Notes: a model not told the origin generated them from the sequence alone. Positions 1-9,240 are shown, counted from the stretch's first letter. The stretch: 14,332 nucleotides of DNA from Spirogloea muscicola (GCA_009602725.1 WELB01000001.1:297940-312271), one strand, 5' to 3'. Translations and numbers: made by a program.

Positions 1-506
1 CGCTGCTGCCTCTGGCTCTGGCCAGGGGACCCACTTCCAGGAGCCCAGCATCTCTGATCTGCGGCTGCTTAGCAGGGGTTACTGAGTGTCTCGTAGCAGC
101 TTTGTTTCTGTTACTTAGCGCTTCCCCTGGCCCCCTTCTCGTACTCTGTTCATTCTTTTTCGGGCTGGTTGTTCCAGCCCCTATTCTCAATGGGCGAGCG
201 CTTTCTTCTTTCCCAGCCACCAGTCAATCTGGCCGCGCTTTCTTTATCCTCAATGGGCGAGCACTTTTTTCTTTCGGACCTTAGCAGAAGAAATTGCTCG
301 CCCGTTGAGGATAGGGGCTGGAAAAGCCAGCCCAAAAAAGAATCAACACAGGATGAGAAGGGGGCCAGGGGAAGCGCTAAGAAGAACAAGCACACAAAGG
401 AATAAAGAAGCTACGAATCACTCAGTAACCCCTGCTAAGCAGCCTCAGGTTAGAGACGCTAGGCTCCTGGAAGTGGGTCCCCTGGCCAGAGCCAGAGGCA
501 GCAGCG
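1..506. repeat. Large inverted repeat (foldback element) of the hairpin repeat family
   Basis: Positions 1-210 and 286-506 are imperfect reverse complements of each other, so the segment can fold into a stem of about 210 bp with a loop of about 75 bases. Each arm is one copy of the unit seen singly at 9356-9560. In order from the outer end it carries a GCTGCCTCTGGCTCTGGCCAG block, a CTGCTTAGCAGGGGTTACTGAG block, an AGCGCTTCCCCTGGCCCCC block, and the hairpin GGGCTGG-5nt-CCAGCCC (162-180 and 315-333) followed by CTATYCTCAAYGGGCGAGC. The loop holds a further partial copy (246-275) and a CAGTCAATCTGGCCGCGCTT block (221-240). No protein gene is supported here. The short reading frames are read from the repeat arms. 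Whether this is a mobile foldback element or a head-to-head insertion of two copies cannot be decided from the sequence. Confidence 0.85.
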
Positions 507-1085
507 AAGAAAGTGCTCGCCCATTGAGAATAGGGGCTGGAAAAGCCAGCCCAAAAAAGGATCAACAAAGGACGAGAAGGAAATTTCGTGTATTAGAAAC
601 AAAAGTAGGCCAAATGGCCAAGTACAAAGGCAAGCACATCTAAAGATCTACATGACCTATAGCAGATTGACCCGCTCAATAACCAGGGGTCAAAACATAA
701 AGATCACCAATCGATGCATGAATACTAGATGCCAGAAACGGAGCCCTTCTGCAGGAAAGTCCACCGGCTCCCGGTGGAAGCGACCGGCGATGGCGTGTCG
801 GGCGAGCTGGGTGAGCAACTCGAGCCGCCGAGCGCCCAACGCCCCATGCGTGTCAGTCGCCAGCGGGAAGAACACGTCTTCCCGCGGCTTAGCGCTTCCC
901 CTGCCCGTGGTTATTGAGCGGGTCAATCTGCTGTAGGTTATGTAGATTTTTAGATGTGCTTGCCTTTGTACCTGGCCATTTGGCCTACATTTCTTTCTAA
1001 TACACGATCCCTCCTGGCAATCTGGCCGCGCTTTCTTCGGGCTGGTTGTTCCAGCCCCTATTCTCAATGGGCGAGCACTTTCTTC
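506..1085. repeat. Second large inverted repeat, directly abutting the first
   Basis: Positions 506-540 and 1051-1085 match as reverse complements over 35 bases. The inner arms 587-685 and 908-1007 are also reverse complements with few mismatches, including a perfect 25-bp stretch (661-685 against 908-932). The segments between outer and inner stems (553-586 and 1008-1038) do not match: one continues as the AAAAAAGGATCAAC block, the other as the CAATCTGGCCGCGCTTTCTT block. The arms would fold around a 222-base GC-rich loop (686-907). Hairpins of the family lie at 534-552 and 1039-1057. It begins exactly where the first foldback ends, so the two share a boundary near 506. Confidence 0.85.
686..907 (-). 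pseudogene. Possible reverse-transcriptase tail fragment in the loop of the second foldback
   Basis: The reverse strand of the loop is open and encodes a short peptide beginning with the segment REDVFFPLATDTHGALGARR, followed by LELLTQLARHA, and ending at a stop near 690. The pattern of FxPLAxxTxGALG followed by LLxxLA resembles, from memory, a motif found near the C-terminus of retrotransposon reverse transcriptases in algae and early plants. No start codon, catalytic domain or other retrotransposon part is present, and the frame runs on through the repeat arm, so at most this is a captured 3' end. The resemblance is family knowledge and was not checked by any search; it may be coincidence. 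Confidence 0.3.
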
Positions 1086-1104
1086 TTTTCTTCCCCTGGC
1101 TCTC

Positions 1105-1175
1105 GTCCTCTGTTCATTCTTTTTTGGGCTGGCTTTTCCAGCCCCTATCCTCAATGGGAGTACTTTCTTCTTGGA
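1105..1175 (-). repeat. Partial copy of the hairpin repeat
   Basis: A truncated further copy lies just outside the second foldback. It carries the TCCTCTGTTCATTCTTTT block, the hairpin GGGCTGG-CTTTT-CCAGCCC at 1126-1144, then CTATCCTCAATGGG and ACTTTCTTCTTGG. It runs in the same orientation as the left arm of the first foldback (1-210). The recognisable sequence stops near 1175, after which the 5' flank of the next gene begins. Confidence 0.75.
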
Positions 1176-1495
1176 CCTCGTTCATTTTGTGACGAGGAGA
1201 ACGAAAGGGCCGACAATTGTTGTCCCAAAAGATTCCTGCTTGATTATCTTGTAGTAACCTCTAGTTATTCGTAGCCGCAATTGAGAAACAACTAACTAGC
1301 GGAAAGGCTTTTTATCTTCATCTATCAGAGAGCACTTACTTCCGTTCGCAAAAGGGCCGGTCAGCTTCGCCGGTGGCGCGCCGCCACCTGGCCCCCCCGA
1401 GCTCCTGCTTGGTCACTCTTTTCGTCGACATCGGTACGCGGCGCAGTGCACAACTTTCTCGGCACCCCTCCCCCTGCGGTGGCTGCGGCGCCGCC
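1176..1495 (+). promoter_or_regulatory. 5' flank and leader of the PITH-domain gene
   Basis: These 320 bases lie between the repeat block and the PITH start codon. The distal part is mixed in composition, and the last 150 bases are GC-rich (CCGCCACC and GGCGCCGCC runs). No clear TATA box or other named element is visible. The promoter and 5' leader must be here because repeats begin immediately upstream. The exact transcription start cannot be placed. Confidence 0.45.
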
Positions 1496-3854
1496 ATGGC
1501 GGCTCACGGCGACGGCGGCGGCGGCGGCGCAGCCTGCTCGCACGACCACGACTGCGGCGAGCATGACTGCGGCGCTGCCTGGTCCTTGTACCGCCACGTG
1601 GACGTGCCAAAGGTAGGCCACTCTTGAGGTTCCGAAGCCTGGCACCGCACTGCTGACGTGCTCGCGGATGAGCTTCCATGCTGCGAGCATGAGTGAGCCA
1701 CTTTTGCATCACAATTTGGTCCTGCCTCCTTGAGGAATCGGAAAGATAACTTAGCTTCGTCACTCTCCTTCGCATGAGCATGTGCGTGTGGGAGAGAGCC
1801 TTGACGATCCACAGAGATGAGTGCTCCTCGGAATACTGAGCGTTCCCTGGCTGATGTCTTAGTCCTAGTCGGTCGCATTCAGGCTCCCTCAGACTTTGTC
1901 CATTCTTTTGGGCTGGCCTTTCCCCAGCCACCAGTCAATCTGGCCGCGCTTCCTCCTCGGAATGCTGTGTCCCTGTGGCTACATGGAGTATGAGACTTAC
2001 GTAGACGTCTATCCCAGGTCCGGGCGTTGAATGAGGCTGTTGAGGGCAGCGCTGGATTGGTCTTCAAGAGCTGGGAGCAGCGCTTGGACTTCTCCACTGT
2101 GAGCTCTTTGTGAGACGACCCTTCTCCTCTCCTCTTGCTACTCTCACTTAATAGCAATTCATATTAGTGTGTGCGTCAAGACAAGGTCGTCATAAGTTGC
2201 TGCGCATGTCACTTGCAGCCATGTGCTCAATCTGTGTCTGTGCTTGATACTGCAGAGCCTGGAGAGCAACGACGACGATCCTGAGCTCCTTATCTTTGTC
2301 CCGTAAGTCAACCATGAAGTCACATATCATGCTCCACTTCATGCGTTCCTTTGGTACTATGGTGTTGTAGAAATGCTGAGGACAGCATTTGCTTCCATCT
2401 GACAGGCAGCAAAAGACTCAGTGCAACTGACAGCAGTAAAATACCTGCTCAGGTTCACGACTGATGTGAAGATCAAGAGCATCTGTATCGTGGGGGGCGT
2501 GGATGGCACAAGCCCCTCACGCATGCGAGTGTGAGTTCAAAGTATAGCTCCAGCATTTTGTAGACCCCGGTGTCACAGACAAGCTCACAACTTGAAGGTA
2601 CTGTCATATGATGTCAATGATGCACTTGATGGTCTTCTGAAGACCCTCTTTTGCTCTGACAGGTTGTCGAATCGAGAAGATATTGATTTCTCAAATGTTC
2701 AGGATTTACCGCCACTCCAGGTGTGTGATTCTTAGATCTGGTCGTGACAAGCTACAGCAATATTTTGCATCCTTGTATGCATCTGAGACATTGATGACGT
2801 TATAGCCTACAATACTAGGCTCTTAGACAGGTCTTACTCTAGAGGTGCCGTTCTAAGCTGGGACTCCGGAAATCCATACAAGTACTGAATTGCATGACTG
2901 CATTGATGTCAACAGTAAGCTACAATTTTTGCGGCCAAAATCTGTCATCGCAGAGTTTCTGCTCATGCCTCCTGTCAGGAGCATATCCACATTCCACAAG
3001 TGTGACAACTCAGGCTGAGTCACTGATAAGTTGTTGGTCCACAGGTCTAGTACATCTGTCGTCAAGCAATAAAGCACAACCAGGAAGCTTGGAGTGAGTT
3101 GCCTAACGTTTGTCCAATGATGTACTGCATAGGAATGGGAGTTAGCGGAAAATACAAGAGGGGAGGTAGAGTATGTGACCAAGTAAGCTTCAGCACTCCT
3201 AACCATTGAAATTTGCTTGACTGACGAGCAACTTGTCTTTCTTACATACAAGGACAGCTTTTGTCTGAAGCATGTTGCATGCTTAATTATTGGACAGCTC
3301 AGGCAGTGGATGTCTTGGCTGTGCAGGTATGCAAAATTCCAGGGCATTGCGAATATCAGCCTGCACTTTCAACGTAATTATGGGGGTAGTACAACAAGAA
3401 TACACTACATAGGTTTTCGAGGGGAAGCGACTCAGGTTGCAGCCTCTTATACTCCTGATGTTGATCTTCTTACAATTCCGGGGAAAGCGTCGTCATAAAG
3501 CATCGGTGCTTAGCAGAAGGCCAGTATCTCTATGAGCCTCTGGCCACGTTGTTGTTGGGTATTAAGGATCAGCAGTCCACATGTCTGAATAAGCCTTGCA
3601 TTGCTTGGAGCAGATGTCTCGTGAAGTGGTTGCGACAGCTGTCTATGAGGCGATGCCAAATCCCCAGGATCACAAGTATGTCCTCCATTTCTACTCCCAC
3701 TGTTTGGCGAGGATGCCCTGCCTTCTGCAATGGCACAATAGCAGAAGCAGATGTGCCATGGCACCCCTTCCCTCTTAATGAAGATGCTCCTCACAGTGCT
3801 TGTGTGACCTATTGCAGGGTTCCCGATCAACTAGGTGTGCCAGAAGTGCTATAA
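1496..3854 (+). CDS. PITHD1: PITH-domain protein (PITHD1-like), nine exons, 212 aa
   Basis: Exons: 1496-1612, 2018-2098, 2256-2302, 2453-2530, 2663-2720, 3133-3182, 3327-3435, 3614-3675, 3818-3854. All junctions are GT-AG and keep one frame (639 coding bases), ending in TAA at 3852. The start sits in a good context (GCCGCCATGG). The PITH fold, shared with the C-terminal half of thioredoxin-like protein 1, covers about residues 29-200. Visible landmarks are WSLYRHVDV (29-37), the VFKSWEQRLD block, DDDPELLIFVPF (72-83), VGGVDGTSPSRMRV, EWELAEN (128-134), LHFQRNYGGSTTRIHYIGF (156-174) and RGEATQ, then EAMPNPQDHK. The short 50-base exon 6 was found only by this family match. The N-terminus is Gly/His/Cys-rich (CSHDHDCGEHDC), as in animal PITHD1, which has a His/Gly-rich start. 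Family members are small soluble proteins; human PITHD1 is linked to the proteasome, but the plant role is not known to me. Introns are 132-412 bp; intron 1 holds a repeat fragment. Confidence 0.93.
1894..1960 (-). repeat. Relic of the hairpin repeat inside PITH intron 1
   Basis: The segment reads TTTGTCCATTCTTTTGGGCT, then an imperfect hairpin core around 1910-1927, then CAGCCACCAGTCAATCTGG and CCGCGCTTCCTCC. It matches the first foldback at 150-168 and 214-243. The hairpin core is broken (GGGCTGG followed by CCTTTCCCCAGCC). It lies wholly within intron 1 (1613-2017) of the PITH gene, away from its splice sites. Confidence 0.75.
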
Positions 3855-4647
3855 GGAAGAGAGTGACCCTTAGTTACAAGCAACCAACACTGCCCATCTC
3901 CCGCTTGGCGGAGATCATCAGAGCGACTGGGCTTAAGGGCAGCTGTTGTGACTGTTGACGGTACTATACCTCAACAATAGCAGGTTGGAGTGGAGCAGGT
4001 TCTTGAGGTTGTGCATGTTGTCAGTAGGGCAGCATCCCTGCATTGGTGTCAGCTGCTTTGTAGATGCAGGTGATTTTTTTACCATTCTTGGCAAGCTTTC
4101 AGATCTATGCGTGCAAGGGCATGTAATTACACTTTACAATAAGGTAGAGTCCTTCACAAACTAATCACCTTATGCAAATAAGACACTCGCGTATCCCAGA
4201 AGGACAGCAAAGCTATTCAGCATTGGTCTTTACTTCGCTGCCGTGTTTTTGTCATTTTTTCTTTGCATATCTGCAATGGACCTTGGCCATCTTGATGTTG
4301 TAGTATACAAGTTCTTGATGTAAGACTTGCTCGTCTTTGCATGATGCCACTCTCCTATATCACCCCTCCCTGAGATATTTGCTGTCCAACCGGCTCTCTC
4401 ACAAATTTGGTCATTTATTGTCTTGCCCCTCAATGTATCGGGCCAATTCGTCGGGGATGGGCATGTCTGCCAGTGCCATGTAGCACATGCTCCTTCTGCA
4501 TCAATGTCTATCGCGTCGATTACACCTGCAAGGAACAATATCATTTATAATGGAATGCCAAACGAGTGGCTTGATTTCTGTTCATCTGGATTTAACAGGA
4601 CAGAATACTGCCAATACCACAAAAATCACCATGGCCTTTACTATTGA
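3855..4647. other. Intergenic: PITH 3' flank and caleosin 5' flank
   Basis: No gene is supported here. The left part must hold the 3' untranslated region of the PITH gene. A TGTAA motif at 4122-4126 resembles the green-algal polyadenylation signal, but it is short and could be chance. The right part must contain the promoter and the missing first exon or start codon of the caleosin. No repeat of the local family was seen. A 26-codon reverse-strand frame at 4411-4488 is discussed under findings. Confidence 0.5.
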
Positions 4648-6625
4648 GATCCATATGATACGTCTAAGGTGCAGGCTACGCAGGAGAGCGCCCCTACTCC
4701 CCAGCCTGAGCCGGAGCACAGGCCGCTAAGTGCTCGCCGCAGTACGGTTGTTACCGCCACCAAAGGTGCTCCGGTGGCGTACATCCGCAACGTGGACCGA
4801 GTCACTGACCTCGACCAGTACATCGAGAAGTCTCGTGAGTGATGTCTCATATGCTCCGTTCTCCAGTAAGCTGCTGCTGATGGGTGTGTGCAAGTGCTTA
4901 TGACATATTATATAATGCCCCGCATCGTTCGACTGTAATCGAGAATGTTGAGGTAACCTTCTCTCACCAGGCATACTTCTGCAGCCACGTCAAGGTCTTC
5001 TTGGTGGATGATTGAGGTCGATGTCCTTATCAAACCTTGTCAGATTTCTGGGTCCCAGGTAAAATAGTGATAGTGGATTCTAGTATCTAGTAGCTGAAGG
5101 TATACAGTAATGACAGAGGAGGTTTTTCTTGCCACACTGCTGTAGATGTACCAAGAGCCAACTTGGCCATCAGACGTGAACATCCTGACGGCGAGCCGCA
5201 CCAAGGGCTCGGAGAGCACCTCACTGTCATGCAGCAGCACGTTGCTTGGTTCAACTTCAACTAAGACGGCATCTTGCAGCCCTGGGAGACCTACAAGGGT
5301 CAGTTTGACGAGGTTCGCATCAGGCAGTGAGCTCCTCTTCATCTTCATGAGATGCAATCAAAGACAGTCTGGGTCCAGACACACCCTTAGGCAGCTTACA
5401 GGGTCAGGGAGCCGATTGCCTGGCTTCTGTGATCATCATGTATCATACAATGCCTTGTCAGGTCAATTGCATGGCCTGCAGACTTCCGCCTCCTGGGCTG
5501 GAACCCCATCGTCTCTTTGATGGCCACCTTCGTCATCCACGCAATTTTCAGCTTCCCGACTCACGAGATGTATGAAATCTTTGCTAGAAACAAGTCACAA
5601 TCGCAGTGTCATCCAGGACTTTGGTGATCATGGGCCCTAAACACAAATACTCCCGCTGTCTTGTACATTGTAAGCAAGGGTTGCCTACTTGATCGCTAGG
5701 CAAGCTCTCATGCTAGGCAAGCTTCCATGTTTGATGCCTGACAGAGCCGGTTGATATCGCCAACACTGCCCCTCTACATACGCAACATTCACAGTTGTAA
5801 GCACGGTAGTGACTCTGAGACCTATGACACCGAGGGAAGGGGAGCTATGTATGACTCGTCCTGTCACCTAGACATCAAAGCAACTGTCCTGGTTCAGTGT
5901 ACAAATTTTACTTTTTAGATATGCATGGATCCTGTCAGAAATATGCACCAGCTTTTGAGGCCACAGATGGTTTTAGGTTGTGAGCATCCGCTCTCATAGT
6001 TGTATATGTAAGAAAGACAATAACTGCTGCACCGTGGTACTACTCCACCAAGACCCAGCAGGTCGATGCTTGTGATAGCAATGTAGGATATTGCTCTTTG
6101 GTCGATACTCTTGGTCATCACTGGCATCAACTCAAGGAGTTTTCAAATTGGCTGCTCAAAATTTTGATGCCTGTGTTGTCATTGTTGGCCAGATATGTTG
6201 AAGAGAAGTTTGAGGAGATGTTTAGCAAGCATGACCGACAGAACCAGGGGGGGCTTCTATATCCGAGACATACTCAGAATGGTCGGAGGCAACTTCAATG
6301 TGTACGATCCATTTGGCTGGTGAGTGGCGTAACAGGCAGGACTGTACCATGACCCAGACAAGCATATTGACACCACCAATCATGTTCATTGGGTGCTTCT
6401 TAAGCATGTGATTGTTGTCTGTTGTCTGCAGGTTTGCTGAAAGTTCAGAGTGGACTTTTGTGTGGTGGGCTCGCAAAAGCTCGAAACGGTTTCTTGTCCA
6501 AGGAGGCCATTAGAGGCATCTTCCATGGCACTTTCTTCCAGCATGCGGTGGAACACGATACAAAAAAGACAAATAGCAGGAGTCTCCAGTCCGGTGCAGC
6601 ATTCCGCTCTTGTGCCACGACTTAG
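4648..6625 (+). pseudogene. CLO: Caleosin / peroxygenase, probably a pseudogene
   Basis: Six exons can be followed: 4648 or later to 4834, 5146-5298, 5482-5569, 5747-5839, 6193-6319, 6432-6625. Caleosins are Ca-binding, haem-containing lipid-droplet proteins with peroxygenase activity. Landmarks in order: REHPDGEPHQGL; the haem-histidine and EF-hand block QQHVAWFNFN with DGILQPWETYK; the membrane segment FRLLGWNPIVSLMATFVIHA followed by a proline-rich turn; the second haem-histidine block LYIRNIHSCKHGSDSETYDT; KFEEMFSKHD; and NGFLSKEAIRGIFHGT near the end. Lesions: in-frame TAA at 5262-5264 at position 4 of the EF-hand loop, whose position 1 is Asn instead of Asp; a frameshift in the seven-G run 6247-6253; another near 6472; and no GT at the expected donor after 5839. 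No start codon is in frame; the frame opens at 4648 after a stop, so the first exon is missing or unrecognised. The protein would be truncated before the membrane segment. Identity is secure; pseudogene versus sequencing error is less so. Confidence 0.85.
5695..5723. repeat. Short direct repeat in a caleosin intron
   Basis: GCTAGGCAAGCT occurs at 5695-5706 and again at 5712-5723, five bases apart, in the intron between the third and fourth caleosin exons. This is a minor local duplication with no visible function. Confidence 0.7.
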
Positions 6626-7464
6626 TGCTTGCTAGTAATGCTAACAACTACAAAGAGGGCCAAACAAGGCTAACAGGGCCGATGACATACTTTGCACTGA
6701 CTCTTGCCAATGTTCTCACCTTTAATCCAAGGCATCGATTGGATTGCAACAGCGTGGCCAACTCATTACACAGCGTGCAGATTGCAAGTTATGTACAGAC
6801 AACCCGGCTTTGGTGATGACGACATTGTCCTCTCATGAGCTGCAGAGCTAACAATAGTGCCCCATTCCTACACCATGTGCTTCTGACATGGCTGAGAACC
6901 TGCCCCTGCTTGTCCACCTTGACCCAGCTTGCTTGCTCCTTACAACTTGATCCACATCATGCCAGATGATTTTGATCAAATTCAAACTCGACTCATCTAG
7001 GGTCTAGGTCATGGAAGCTGAAGCGCTCTGATTAATTTTCACACAGAATCCAGGGAGTCTATACACCATATATGTGCATGGGTATGCCCATTGGTGTTGG
7101 TGTCTCGTTAGGCTGACTATGCTCCACAAACGCCTGGAAGTCAGAGTTGCAGAGGATCTACAAATTCTCGGCACTCCAAGCCTGATAGCTTATATAACCA
7201 TGGTGCAACTACTAACATTGGGGCAATTTAGCTGCTGGGCTGTCAAGCCAGAACACAAATAAGTGGCGAGTCAAACTGTGCAACTTGAAGCCTGTGACCT
7301 TTGTGGCAATGTGTCAGCAGACAGCTCACAGCAGTGTCACAACTCAGCAACAACCCAAACAACTCTCACAAGTGCCAGATCAGACGTGCAGAGGCACCAA
7401 TGACACAAACAAGTGTTAAAACGTTTGCTGTATATAGAACATAAAGATCCTACACACAACAGCC
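6626..7464. other. Intergenic between two convergent genes
   Basis: This stretch of 839 bases lies between the caleosin stop codon and the reverse-strand RPL27 stop codon, so it should hold both 3' untranslated regions. I see no gene, hairpin-family repeat or structured RNA. The open frames here are short and show no family resemblance. Confidence 0.5.
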
Positions 7465-8834
7465 TCAAAATCGAAGCTTAGTGAAGAACCACCGATTCTT
7501 CCCTGTCTTGAAGCGCTCCTCAAACAACGCCTTGGTCTCCTGAATTGCAGCACAGTGGCAGCACCAGTGCAGTCAGCCAAGTATTAGACGAGTTGACATT
7601 AGCCTGCAGAAAATTCAGAGCCACGACTGCTGGCCATCCAAGTAGGACTTGATTGTCCAAGTCACAGATCCAATTGATTCTTCAGTGCATCAAATTCAGC
7701 ACTGCCACTCGTTTTTGAGGCTCTACTACTCATTGAGCACGTGGAGGGCATGCATTACGAAGACCAATGCCCACACCTTCTTAGTCTGCTTCCGCACAGA
7801 CGAATCCAACTTCTCCATTGTGACCACGTTCTTCAAGTCCACGTCCAGTGTGTACCTGCAGTAGACGCAACGAGGGTGGTAGTTTAAATAATGTCCTCAG
7901 ATGCTCGCCTGGACTGCCAACTGCTTCCTATCTTGAACCCGTGCTCCTTTCAATCTGCCGCTCGGGCGCTTGAGCATTAAGATACACAAACCAAGAGCTA
8001 GGGCGTCTGGGTGAAACAGTAGGTCTAATTGCAGGGCTAGCGTAGCTCGCCATGGAGAGGTCCAGAGGTTCGGATGGGGCACGACAGGCACCTGGTGGGC
8101 ATGATGTGGTTGTAGTTCACGACCTTCACAAAGGCCTTGAGCCGCGAGCGCTTGGCAATGGTCTTTGCCGACGCGCTCTTGATGATCTGCGACACCGAGG
8201 GGAGGTTGGCACGTCAGCGTGAACAAGCAACGTGCCAGTCGTCGTGCTCGGCTGCTACCACTAACCCTACCACTACCACGGCTCAGTGCCCCACAGTACG
8301 CCAAGCTGCTCCTGCTGGGGACTGCCGCTCTTATCCCTCCCATGAGGCAAACACCTCGCCGCTGGCAAGAAAGACGCCCGAGCGAAAAAATAATCCAGCA
8401 GCAGCACCATCGGTTGATGGTGGGAGCTCTATCTGCCGAGGAGGCAATGACAGCTGCCCGCCGCTCCGTGCGGCTGGCCCATCGAGCGCGGGGTCAGAAG
8501 GTGCTGGCGACCTTGCGGGGGTACTTGGCGATGCCGGCGACAAGGGCGTGGCCGTACTGGCGGCCGGACGCGCCGTCGTCGAAGTTCTTGACGATCACCG
8601 CCTTGCTGCCAGCGTACCGCCCCTGCGGCCGCCGCAGCCAGGGGAGAGCGCGGCGGACGCCCGCCTATCAGGCGAGCCCGGTGGCGAGACGACGACAGCA
8701 CAGGCGGCGCGCTGCCATGGCCTGGCGACGGCAAGCGAAGCTCGGCGGCGGCGGCGCGGCGGTCCTCGAGCACGGCGGTTAGTAATCACCTGGAGCAGCA
8801 CCACCACCTTGTTCTGCTTCAGGAACTTCACCAT
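7465..8834 (-). CDS. RPL27: 60S ribosomal protein L27 (eL27), five exons, 134 aa
   Basis: Exons read on the reverse strand: 8834-8790, 8622-8512, 8186-8092, 7855-7777, 7539-7465. All introns are GT-AG, the frame is continuous (405 bases) and the stop is TGA. eL27 is a structural protein of the large cytosolic ribosomal subunit. It starts [15 protein letters not shown], continues with the KOW-type segment [17 protein letters not shown], then [49 protein letters not shown], and ends [15 protein letters not shown], the usual plant C-terminus. Length is one or two residues short of the usual 135-136. The start at 8834 is fixed by the conserved MVKFL and lies in GGCCATGG. The frame stays open upstream through an alanine-coding GCC repeat, but no ATG occurs there. 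The first three exons are GC-rich and the last two much less so. Expression should be constitutive. Confidence 0.95.
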
Positions 8835-8912
8835 GGCCGCGGCGGCTACGGCGGCGGCAGCGGCGGCGATTGCGGAGGCGGCGGCGGCGGCGGCGACGGC
8901 GGTGGCTGCGGC
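8835..8912 (-). repeat. GCC/GGC trinucleotide repeat in the RPL27 leader
   Basis: An imperfect run of GGC and GCG triplets (reverse strand GCC) covers about 80 bases immediately before the RPL27 ATG and is probably its 5' untranslated region. It is in frame with the coding sequence but has no ATG, so it should not be translated from a standard start. Confidence 0.7.
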
Positions 8913-8964
8913 GCAAGGCCTCCCGCAACTCACGGCGCTCCCGGCGCCGCGGGCTGGAGCGCGC

Positions 8965-9031
8965 AGGGTTGTGGAGGGTTGTTAAACCCCAGCCCTAGCC
9001 AAGCTTACGGGACGGGGGCTTGGCTTGGGCT
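8965..9031 (-). promoter_or_regulatory. Candidate RPL27 promoter: site II and telo-box-like motifs
   Basis: A TGGGCT element lies at 9026-9031 and matches the site II consensus TGGGCY. A telo-box-like stretch, TTAAACCCCAGCCCTAG, lies at 8983-8999. AGGGTTGTGGAGGGTTGTTA precedes it. Site II plus telo box is the typical promoter combination of plant ribosomal protein genes. Neither copy of the telo box is exact (AAACCCTA), so the call rests on the combination and on the position 130-200 bases upstream of the ATG. Confidence 0.45.
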
Positions 9032-9240
9032 TTAGCGCATTCCGGTCTTCTGCGAGCACAGCAGCCGTCGGATAAGAGCGATCCACGGCACCACGGCCTT
9101 AAGAGGTCCCATCCGGCCGAGATAAGCTCTTTGCTGGGGTACTGATGTCACCTTATGCACCTTTGTTTAGTTCTCAGTATTATGTAGCCCTGTTTAGTTT
9201 GCGCTCGACTCTGCCTGAACAATGTATCGGCTTGAACTGG

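Noticed and set aside
102-643. Short overlapping frames in the left end of the window
   Set aside because: All are read from the arms of the inverted repeat, and similar peptides recur on both strands as expected for a palindrome.
2853-3347. Reverse-strand frame of 164 aa
   Set aside because: It lies over PITH introns 5 and 6 and exon 6, has no recognisable domain, and the forward strand carries family-matching exons.
4230-4544. Reverse-strand frame of 104 aa
   Set aside because: No family resemblance, no supporting splice or start context, and its composition is not distinct from neighbouring intergenic DNA.
8835-8933. Alanine-rich N-terminal extension of RPL27
   Set aside because: The frame is open, but its only upstream start is GTG. 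The conserved start MVKFL lies in a good context at 8834.
8137-8985. Plus-strand frame of 282 aa, and several overlapping GC-rich frames on both strands
   Set aside because: They cross the exons and introns of RPL27 on the opposite strand and show no family features; GC-rich DNA keeps frames open.
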